Source of the DNA: CAYOBW01 sp964402115
Lineage (GTDB): Bacteria > Verrucomicrobiota > Kiritimatiellia > UBA8416 > CAYOBW01
Direction: 5' to 3'
Assembly: GCA_964402115.1 (NCBI GenBank)
Contig: CAYOBW010000353.1
Coordinates: 1-6,864, forward strand
DNA: 6,864 bases
Shown here: positions 1 through 6,864 of the stretch, one piece after another
Numbering within the stretch: the stretch's first letter is position 1
Layout: each line of letters begins with the position of its first letter
Program-made: the position numbers and the translations under genes
Notes under the pieces: model-generated
The model's input: the letters and a program-made list of their open reading frames with translations, nothing else
Told to the model about the DNA's origin: nothing
Databases searched by the model: none

Positions 1-7
1 AGACTTC

Positions 8-36
8 TTGATTCCCGCCTGCCCGAAACGTAGCAT
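8..36 (+). promoter_or_regulatory. candidate sigma70-type promoter upstream of serA
   Basis: A TTGATT at 8-13 and a TAGCAT at 31-36 are separated by 17 bases, the standard spacing. Each matches the -35 (TTGACA) and -10 (TATAAT) consensus at four of six positions. Transcription would begin around position 43 and give a leader of about 85 bases before serA. The match is modest and could be chance. A serA-linked gene upstream, outside the window, could supply the transcript instead. Confidence 0.25.
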
Positions 37-64
37 GCGAGGGCATTCGGGTGGCTGCGGGGCG

Positions 65-83
65 GCGGTGAACGGCTCACCGC
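65..83 (+). promoter_or_regulatory. hairpin in the serA leader
   Basis: GCGGTGA at 65-71 and TCACCGC at 77-83 are perfect inverted repeats around a 5-base loop, so a stable 7-bp stem could form 29 bases before the serA ribosome binding site. No T run follows, so it is not a good intrinsic terminator. It could be a leader structure, an operator, or the end of an upstream unit. A second, weaker stem (22-27 with 46-51, CCCGAA/TTCGGG) lies just before it. No known riboswitch class is recognisable. Confidence 0.3.
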
Positions 84-126
84 TCCAGGCAGGCAGGCGG
101 GCCGCGAGGCAGAGGAGGATTGCACC

Positions 127-1722
<1,596 letters not shown>

Positions 1723-1725
1723 AAC

Positions 1726-1752
1726 GGCAGGGGCGCCCGCGCCCCGCTTGCC
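1726..1752 (+). terminator. first hairpin after serA
   Basis: GGGGCG at 1730-1735 pairs with CGCCCC at 1740-1745 around a four-base loop. The flanking GGCA (1726-1729) and TGCC (1749-1752) can extend the stem across a three-base bulge. It begins four bases after the serA stop. There is no T run, so it may stabilise the 3' end of the mRNA or slow polymerase rather than terminate alone. Confidence 0.35.
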
Positions 1753-1764
1753 TGACTTGCGCAC

Positions 1765-1796
1765 GGACCGCGCCGCCGCGAGGGGCGCGGTCCTTT
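1765..1796 (+). terminator. intrinsic-terminator-like hairpin between serA and the NYN gene
   Basis: GGACCGCGCC at 1765-1774 and GGCGCGGTCC at 1784-1793 are a perfect 10-bp inverted repeat around a 9-base loop, followed directly by TTT and then CGT. The stem is very stable and lies 42 bases after the serA stop. The T tract is short, so termination may be partial. If it works, the downstream NYN gene is expressed mainly by read-through or by its own promoter, of which no clear match is seen in the remaining 24 bases. Confidence 0.6.
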
Positions 1797-1809
1797 CGTA
1801 CACGGCCGC

Positions 1810-1815
1810 AAGGGG
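1810..1815 (+). promoter_or_regulatory. ribosome binding site deciding the NYN gene start
   Basis: AAGGGG lies five bases before the ATG at 1821. A nearer ATG at 1816 opens a different frame of only 68 codons and sits directly against this site with no spacing, so 1821 is the chosen start. Confidence 0.5.
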
Positions 1816-1820
1816 ATGTC

Positions 1821-3638
1821 ATGCCCAGCCTGGATGGTTACGAGCTGCCTGAAGCGATTGTCCGCGAGCTGCAGCGGGTCGTGCGCGAGGCGGACGACGA
1901 CCGGCTGCTGGATGCGGCAAAGCCGTTTCCGGACTTGTTCAAAGGCGGCCGTCCCACCCGCGCGGGGCTGCCGTTCATGCGCCAGCGGCTCATTCTGCTC
2001 CTCGTTGGCGCCGGCCCGGTGACGGACGAGGTTTGCACCGTCCTCGCCTCCCTCGGACTGAACAACGAATTCGTGAGCGTGTTTTCGGAGGAAGCGCTCG
2101 AGATCGGGATGGGCGCCTTCGCCGACATTTACGGCCGCGACCGGCTGCTGGCGGCCATGCTCATGGACGCGCGCCCCATCGTCCGCCTGTTGGCGCGGGA
2201 GGCGCTCGAGGAGGAAGCGCTGCCGGAGACGGCGGATGCCGCCCGCGGGCGGAAGACCGTGCTGAGCGCGTTCGCGCTATTCCTCAACACCCTGCGGGCG
2301 TGGGGAGACCCGGCCCAGCCGCAGTCCCCCGCGTCGTCGCTCCCCGGTGCGGCGGAGCCGCCGCAGGCCGCGCGGATCGCGCAGCTCGAGCAGGAGCTGG
2401 CCGAGGCGCGCACGAAGCGGGCCCATGAGCGCAGCTTGCAGCAGAAGGTCGAGCGCCTGAACGAGACGCTGGCCGCGCGGGAGCGGGAAGTCGCCGCGCT
2501 GCGCGAGGAGGCGCAGGCCGCGCGCCGCCAGGGCGCCGCGGACGCCGCCGCCGCCCGCGCGGCGGCACAGGCGCTGACCGACGAACAAGCCGCCGCGAAC
2601 GAACGCGTGCGCGCAGGGGTCGCGGCCACCCTCGCCGCCGATCGCGAAGCCTGGCTGGCGCCGGCCCGCGCCATCGCGGAGGAAGCGGCGCGGCTGCGGA
2701 CGGAGCTGGGCCGCGCCGACGTCCTGGTTGAAGCCGAAGCCGTCCTGCTCAAGCAGGCGGAGCTGGACCGGCATTGCGGCAACCTCCGGCTGTTGCGCGA
2801 GCGGGCGGCGGCGCTGCAGGCCATGTGCGCGCGGCTGCGGCAGGCGCAGCAGGAGGCCCTGCACCCGCTGCCCGCGCTGGCCGAACTCGCCGCGCGGGTG
2901 GAACGCGAAGGCGAGCTGATCGTAGCGCGCCTGCCGGCCGCGCCGGAAGCCACCTCCGGGGAACTGGACGTCCGGCTGCGCGCGGCGCTCAACACCGCCC
3001 CGGACGAACAGGAGCTGCACCGCCTGCGATTGCTGCTGACGGAGCTCGACGAACGCAGCCTGCTGCCGGCCGACGAGTTGCGCCGGCTCTACGCCGATTA
3101 TCACCGCGCCATGCTGCGGCACTATGCCCTGCGCGGGCCCGGCGCCCCGCAGGCCGCCGGCGGGACCGCTCGCCATCCGGTCTGGCGCCTACGGCAGGCG
3201 CCGGCGCAAACGCCGCCGCTGCTTCTGCTCGTGGACGGCTACAACGTCCTGCACCTGCTGCCTGCGCTGTTCGGCGCCGCCGGGGAGAAGGACGGCCGCC
3301 CCGGCGCCGCCGCGCGCCGGCTCCTGATGGAAAAGGTGGCCCGGCTTGTCCGCGGCGCACCCCAATGCGAAACACGGGTCTGTTTCGATGGCCCCTCGCC
3401 CCAGGAACTCACGCACGCCCCGAACCTGCGCGAGGTCTACTCGGGCGGCGGGCGCGGCGCGCACCGGGCCGATGGCGTCATCCTCAAGCACCTCGAATAC
3501 AGCCGCTCGCGGCCGGGCGCGCCCGCCTGCGTGCTGGTCACGGACGATCGTGCGCTGGCCGCCGAGGCACGCGGCCTCGGGGCGCGGATCATGTCCGTAG
3601 CCGAATTCGGCGCCTGCCTCGACGCGCCGGGCGCTTAG
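1821..3638 (+). CDS. coiled-coil protein with C-terminal NYN (YacP-like) ribonuclease domain
   Basis: A 605-residue protein with no signal peptide or membrane segment, so cytosolic. Residues 1-160 are a mainly helical region I do not recognise. Residues about 160-182 are a Pro/Ala-rich linker. Residues about 182-275 and 285-370 are charged, Ala/Glu/Arg-rich heptad-like helix expected to form a coiled coil. Residues about 466-600 are an NYN/PIN-fold domain of the YacP (DUF901) type: LLLLVDGYNV at 467-476, CFDG at 521-524, ADGVI at 550-554 and VTDDRA at 573-578. The acidic residues D472, D523, D551 and D575/D576 would bind catalytic metal. B. subtilis YacP (Rae1) is a ribosome-associated mRNA endonuclease of about 170 residues; this protein has a similar domain behind some 465 extra residues. 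RNA cleavage is inferred from the domain; substrate and partners are unknown. It follows serA by 98 bp on the same strand with hairpins between, so shared function is not implied. Confidence 0.85.
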   Translation: MPSLDGYELPEAIVRELQRVVREADDDRLLDAAKPFPDLFKGGRPTRAGLPFMRQRLILLLVGAGPVTDEVCTVLASLGLNNEFVSVFSEEALEIGMGAFADIYGRDRLLAAMLMDARPIVRLLAREALEEEALPETADAARGRKTVLSAFALFLNTLRAWGDPAQPQSPASSLPGAAEPPQAARIAQLEQELAEARTKRAHERSLQQKVERLNETLAAREREVAALREEAQAARRQGAADAAAARAAAQALTDEQAAANERVRAGVAATLAADREAWLAPARAIAEEAARLRTELGRADVLVEAEAVLLKQAELDRHCGNLRLLRERAAALQAMCARLRQAQQEALHPLPALAELAARVEREGELIVARLPAAPEATSGELDVRLRAALNTAPDEQELHRLRLLLTELDERSLLPADELRRLYADYHRAMLRHYALRGPGAPQAAGGTARHPVWRLRQAPAQTPPLLLLVDGYNVLHLLPALFGAAGEKDGRPGAAARRLLMEKVARLVRGAPQCETRVCFDGPSPQELTHAPNLREVYSGGGRGAHRADGVILKHLEYSRSRPGAPACVLVTDDRALAAEARGLGARIMSVAEFGACLDAPGA

Positions 3639-3681
3639 CCTGAGCGGATAACGAGGGCGCGCAGCCGGGCAGCGACAGCAC
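3639..3681. other. short convergent intergenic gap
   Basis: Forty-three bases separate the stop of the plus-strand NYN gene from the stop of the minus-strand exported protein. A small imperfect hairpin (CGCTTA 3632-3637 with TGAGCG 3641-3646, one G-T pair) spans the NYN stop codon. There is no T-rich stretch on either strand, so no convincing bidirectional terminator is visible. Nothing else is recognisable. Confidence 0.4.
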
Positions 3682-4458
3682 TCACCACGGGCGGACGGCC
3701 AGGCGGTAGACGCGGCGGAGAGCGGCGTTGGTGTCGGTCAGGAGGCCCGCATTGTGCGGGGCGCCGGGGAGGGGGGACCAGTCAGGGCCAGCCAGGAGGC
3801 CGCCTCGGGACTCGACGCGGTAGTCCAGGTTGGGCCACACCGGGTAGTGCACCTGAACCCGGTTGCCGACCGTCCGGATGGCCAGGCGCGGAGCGGCATG
3901 CACCGTCAGCGACGCGTGGGCCGCCGCATAATCGCCGCCGGTGAACGGCTCCGGCTGGTTCGTCGTGGCCACGATGAAGTCATGCGCCATGTTGGTGGCC
4001 GTCGTGCCTGCCTGGACGCTGAACGTAACGACACCGGGCGCCAACGCCGTCACCGGTACGTTGAACAGCTCCACCCGGGCATGCTTCCCGGCGCCGGGCC
4101 GGTTCATGAACGTGTTGCGGATACCTCGCCGCTGCGCGCCGCTCGCTGTGCCCGACGACGACAGGTTCGCATAGTTGTCGCCGGTTGCCATGGTCAACTT
4201 GGAGCCATCGACGGACCCTGTCGCTCCGCTGCTGTTGAGCAGGTCGACATACCAGGAAAATACCTGCTCGCTCCGGTTGCTGTACGCCGGCTTGATCGTG
4301 GCATACACCCGGCACGTCGTCGTCAGCCCCACGAGCAGGTCCGGATGATCCAGGCTGACCGTCACGTCCACCGCCTGCCCGCGGGCATAACCGCCGCCGC
4401 CCAGGAGCAGCGCCAGCAAACCCGTGGCTGCCCATCCGGTTGCCCATTGTCTGCGCAC
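3682..4458 (-). CDS. exported protein with cohesin-like beta-sandwich candidate and Verrucomicrobia-type C-terminal module
   Basis: A 258-residue protein with a Sec signal peptide: RR at 2-3, a hydrophobic stretch at about 8-24, and a likely cut after GQA at 27-29. Residues about 30-187 are rich in beta strands and resemble a cohesin or Ig-type sandwich: VDVTVSLDHPDLLVG at 30-44, FSWYVDLLNSSG at 67-78, a late strand pair around VVTFSVQAG (143-151), and a closing ASLTVHA (182-188). Cohesin assignment rests on pattern only. Residues about 189-258 match the module found at the C-termini of many Verrucomicrobia secreted proteins: LAIRTVGNRVQVHYP, then YRVES, W227, and a terminal RVYRL. No lipobox or LPXTG is present. 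The start is GTG, supported by AGCGAGG with six bases of spacing. The stop of the dockerin protein lies 27 bp upstream, so the two are probably co-transcribed. Function is unknown; an extracellular binding or structural role is likely. Confidence 0.75.
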   Translation of the reverse strand: MRRQWATGWAATGLLALLLGGGGYARGQAVDVTVSLDHPDLLVGLTTTCRVYATIKPAYSNRSEQVFSWYVDLLNSSGATGSVDGSKLTMATGDNYANLSSSGTASGAQRRGIRNTFMNRPGAGKHARVELFNVPVTALAPGVVTFSVQAGTTATNMAHDFIVATTNQPEPFTGGDYAAAHASLTVHAAPRLAIRTVGNRVQVHYPVWPNLDYRVESRGGLLAGPDWSPLPGAPHNAGLLTDTNAALRRVYRLAVRPW

Positions 4459-4464
4459 AACGTA

Positions 4465-4471
4465 CCTCGCT
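4465..4471 (-). promoter_or_regulatory. ribosome binding site supporting a GTG start
   Basis: Read on the minus strand this is AGCGAGG, ending six bases before the GTG at 4458-4456. It supports GTG over later in-frame starts and keeps the whole signal peptide. It lies inside the 27-bp gap after the dockerin gene, so ribosomes ending there could help initiate here. Confidence 0.55.
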
Positions 4472-4485
4472 TTCGACTCGCTGGT

Positions 4486-6864
4486 TCAGTAGGCCAGGCG
4501 CGGCAGGTCCTCGTCCAAAGCGTCGAAGCCCGCCAACCGCCAGTCTGCATCAAGCTCAGCTCGCGCACCGAAACCGGAAAGCCACTCCAGCCCCAGCGTT
4601 CGCGCCGCCGGCCAGACGCCTCCCCACCAGGGGGGCCGCGTCCGGCCGAAGTTGGCCGTCACGATCTGCATGTCCAGCGAGGTCACGTCGCCATCACCGT
4701 CCACGTCCGCGCGCGCATCCTGCTGCGCGCGGGGCTTGGACTGGTTGCTCCAGACCGCGTACAGATCCGTTTCGTTAACCGCCCCGTCGTCGTTCGCGTC
4801 GCCCTCGTAGGGTGCCGGCAGCGCGCGCAGGTAGTTGTCGATCACGACGGTCACGTCCGCCGCGTCCACGCTGTCGTCGCCGTTCAAATCGTCGTTGGTG
4901 TCGCGCGCGGCCGCCGGCTTGAACTGGTTCATCCACACGCGGTACAGGTCGAGGTCGTTGGTCACCCGGTCCCCGCTCGCATCGCCCGCCAGCACGTGGA
5001 ACGTCTCGCTTCTGCCCGCCACCAGCCCGTTCCCGAACCTGTCGACAATCGCGCCCGGCGCCACCGACACGCGGTAATCGCCTTCCGGCAGTTGCCCCTG
5101 CGGCAAACCGGGGAAGCGCAGCGTGGCCGTGTTCGTCGCTGCATCGTAGGTCACCGCCATGGCCGCCGGATCGATCTCCGCACCTGTCGTCAGATTGCGT
5201 ACGCGAATCTGCGCAGCCGTCAGGGACGCCGCCACATGCGTATCGAACCGCACCTGAACCGCCTCCACCCGCGAGCGCTGCGCCTGCCCGTCCGCCACCG
5301 CGATGCTCTGCACCGCAGGCCCCCGGTAGCTGACGGTGAAATCGCGCACGAAGTCATCGCCGCCCACGCCATCGCCGTTACCGTCCAGTTTAAGGCCCGA
5401 CACGTCGTGGACGCTGGTCGCGCCGGAGACGGTCAGCCGATAGCTGCCGGCGGGCAGGTAGCCCGCGACGATGCGCAGGATGACCACCGCCGAGTCGGCG
5501 GTGAATGCCGGCGTCAGGGCGAAGACCCTGTCGTCGCCATCGCCGAACAGCCCGTTGTTCCCCGCCTCGCGCAGGTCGAAATTGGCGAGCGCGTTGCCGT
5601 CGATGGGGTTGGGTTCGCGACTGAAGGTGACACTCAACTGCGTGATCAAGGTGTTGGCGTCGCCCTGGAGCAGGACGGCCGCCGGATCGGCGCCCACGAT
5701 GACCGGGGGAATCGTATCGAGACTGGAGCCACGGAATTCATAAGCCCCCATATCGACAATGGCGAGGGTCTGCGTCAGCGCGAACTCGACCGAATGCGCA
5801 TCGGTCAGGTTCGCGGCGCCGTCGGCCCGACCGAGTACGGCGTTGCGCTGATCGCCGCGGGAGATCCCGACGGTCGGCGTCACGTTCGCGTTACCGGCCC
5901 CATAGTGGAACTGGATGCGGCCGTCGGAGAAGAGCGTCACGGCGAAGTTGACGTCATAGCCGCCCGTCACGGTCGTGGCATTCCAGCGAATCGTCACCTG
6001 TCCCGCCGTGCCGGAGTCGATGAAGATGTCGTCGCCGGTCTGGTCCGTCCGCAGATCGTCCCAGAGCGGGGCGATGCGGATGGCCGCCTGCAACTTGGCT
6101 GTTGTGTTGGCGCCGTCATTGGCCGAGGCGGCCCCGCCGAACTGGAGGAAGCCCTCGGACGAGGCGGTCACGGCCGTGTAGCTCACGCCGTAGAAGGCAA
6201 ACGCGAACGGGAGGGTGTAGCTCCAGCTCGACGAGCTGGACCGCCAGGTCTTGGCCACGCCCGTCGCGGCGAACAGGCTGGAACCGAGATCCGTCTCCGC
6301 GTAGTCGGGCGCGCCCGGGTTCGGTGTTGTGCCCGGGTCATCCTTGCGGCTGGAGCCGAAGAGATCGGTCGTCGGCGCGGACCACGTGTCGCCGCTGTCA
6401 ATGGCCGGCGAGTGCTGCGCAACGTAGAAGTTGTCGTCCTGCCCCCCGTCCACCCCGCCGTTCGCCGAGCTGTAACCCAGAACGTTGTCGGCGCCGTTGG
6501 GATCGAGGAACAACGGATCGGCGGCCGGCGAGTGCGCCGGATTATCCTGCGACGTCGCCGTCCACCAGTCGTTCGAGGCGTGGCGGGTGCTGCCCCAGAA
6601 TCCCACGTTCCCGCTGCCGGCCGGCCCCGTGTACAGCATATTGTAGTCGCTGCCGAACCCGGTCTGGCTGTCGTTGGCCACGTAGACGTCGTAGCCGGCC
6701 TCAACCCACAGGATGTTATTGCGCAACATGACGTTTTGCGCGCTGGTATCCACGCGGACGGCATCGCCGACCAGTTGGTAGACCGTGTTGTTGAGCAGGG
6801 TGACCCCATTCCCGCCTTGCACCCGAATCCCGTAGTTGCCGTTGGCGTACACCACGTTGTTGGA
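4486..6864 (-). CDS. large secreted beta-helix / Ig-like / dockerin protein, N-terminus beyond the window
   Basis: The frame is open to the window edge (S-N-N precedes the GTG at 6855), so this is the C-terminal 792 residues of a longer protein. Counting from that GTG as residue 1: residues 1-60 are parallel beta-helix coils (NNTVYQ, RNNILW). Residues 111-156 carry the helix-ending signature ADPLFLDPNG...SPAIDSGD. Residues about 187-365 are a beta-sandwich with YTLPFAFAFYG, EGFLQFG and IAPLWDDL, like nidogen-type domains of large bacterial surface proteins. VDMGAYEF at 367-374 resumes the usual beta-helix ending. Residues about 382-508 and 511-622 are two Ig-like (Big_5/SbsA-like) domains. 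Residues 624-676 and 685-737 are dockerin-like modules. A 52-residue tail follows, rich in Trp and acidic residues, with no LPXTG or PEP-CTERM signal. It is presumably exported, but its signal peptide is out of view. The role is probably surface adhesion or carbohydrate binding; enzymatic activity cannot be judged without the N-terminus. Confidence 0.8.
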   Translation of the reverse strand, partial: SNNVVYANGNYGIRVQGGNGVTLLNNTVYQLVGDAVRVDTSAQNVMLRNNILWVEAGYDVYVANDSQTGFGSDYNMLYTGPAGSGNVGFWGSTRHASNDWWTATSQDNPAHSPAADPLFLDPNGADNVLGYSSANGGVDGGQDDNFYVAQHSPAIDSGDTWSAPTTDLFGSSRKDDPGTTPNPGAPDYAETDLGSSLFAATGVAKTWRSSSSSWSYTLPFAFAFYGVSYTAVTASSEGFLQFGGAASANDGANTTAKLQAAIRIAPLWDDLRTDQTGDDIFIDSGTAGQVTIRWNATTVTGGYDVNFAVTLFSDGRIQFHYGAGNANVTPTVGISRGDQRNAVLGRADGAANLTDAHSVEFALTQTLAIVDMGAYEFRGSSLDTIPPVIVGADPAAVLLQGDANTLITQLSVTFSREPNPIDGNALANFDLREAGNNGLFGDGDDRVFALTPAFTADSAVVILRIVAGYLPAGSYRLTVSGATSVHDVSGLKLDGNGDGVGGDDFVRDFTVSYRGPAVQSIAVADGQAQRSRVEAVQVRFDTHVAASLTAAQIRVRNLTTGAEIDPAAMAVTYDAATNTATLRFPGLPQGQLPEGDYRVSVAPGAIVDRFGNGLVAGRSETFHVLAGDASGDRVTNDLDLYRVWMNQFKPAAARDTNDDLNGDDSVDAADVTVVIDNYLRALPAPYEGDANDDGAVNETDLYAVWSNQSKPRAQQDARADVDGDGDVTSLDMQIVTANFGRTRPPWWGGVWPAARTLGLEWLSGFGARAELDADWRLAGFDALDEDLPRLAY
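4645..4986 (-). repeat. tandem dockerin-like modules with four EF-hand-type calcium loops
   Basis: Two modules repeat with an exact 61-residue (183-base) period. Loops with ligands at positions 1, 3, 5, 9 and 12 are D625-S627-D629-N633-D636 and D656-N658-D660-D664-D667 in the first module, and D686-N688-D690-N694-D697 and D717-D719-D721-T725-D728 in the second. Each module also shares DLY.VW.NQ.KP after its first loop. This is the type I dockerin pattern of duplicated F-hand loops, so calcium-dependent folding is expected. The modules have diverged in sequence but not in length, indicating an internal duplication. Confidence 0.8.

Noticed and set aside
1816..2022. Small plus-strand frame starting at the ATG at 1816
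   Set aside because: Its start abuts the AAGGGG site with no spacing, and its translation is an out-of-frame reading of the NYN gene with no protein-like character.
2129..3176. Long antisense open frames opposite the NYN gene, plus a long plus-strand alternative frame at 2774-3643
   Set aside because: They are Arg/Ala/Pro/Gly-rich with no domain pattern and arise from high GC content and third-position bias. The NYN frame has recognisable motifs and a ribosome binding site.
3601..3610. Perfect 10-bp palindrome CCGAATTCGG
   Set aside because: It lies inside the NYN coding sequence and encodes the AEFG part of the protein. No second copy or operator context was seen, so it is probably coincidental.
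6102..6809. Plus-strand and second minus-strand open frames over the beta-helix region
   Set aside because: Arg/Ser/Thr-rich shadows of the beta-helix protein, whose own frame carries clear domain motifs.

Overview
The window is about two thirds G+C with dense, strongly codon-biased genes. It looks like chromosome from a member of the PVC superphylum, most likely Verrucomicrobiota, Kiritimatiellota or a planctomycete-like relative. This rests on family knowledge, not on a marker gene. The clues are a secreted protein ending in the 'SWP..YRLE.S..L...W..V....FYRL'-type C-terminal module common in Verrucomicrobia, and a large secreted beta-helix / Ig-like / dockerin protein of a kind abundant in these phyla.

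Layout: positions 1-126 are a leader with a candidate sigma70-type promoter and a hairpin. Next come two plus-strand genes. The first (127-1722) is a full-length type I D-3-phosphoglycerate dehydrogenase (serA), the first committed step of serine synthesis. It is followed by two hairpins, one a perfect 10-bp GC-rich stem with a short T run. The second (1821-3638) is a 605-residue protein with a helical N-terminal region, a long Ala/Glu/Arg-rich coiled coil and a C-terminal NYN/YacP-like (PIN-fold) nuclease domain that keeps its acidic residues.

A 43-bp gap separates this pair from two convergent minus-strand genes that read as one transcription unit entering from the right edge. The first in transcription order (6864 to 4486) lacks its N-terminus in this window. 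It runs: end of a parallel beta-helix, an inserted nidogen-like beta-sandwich, two Ig-like domains, then two dockerin-like modules with four EF-hand-type calcium loops. After 27 bp comes a small exported protein (4458 to 3682, GTG start) with a cohesin-like beta-sandwich candidate and the Verrucomicrobia-type C-terminal module. The two are best read as extracellular surface or matrix proteins that may bind each other as a dockerin-cohesin pair.

I see no tRNA, rRNA, CRISPR array, insertion sequence or phage gene. The best candidates for something undescribed are the possible dockerin/cohesin-like operon and the coiled-coil NYN nuclease. Neither is proven novel from sequence alone.
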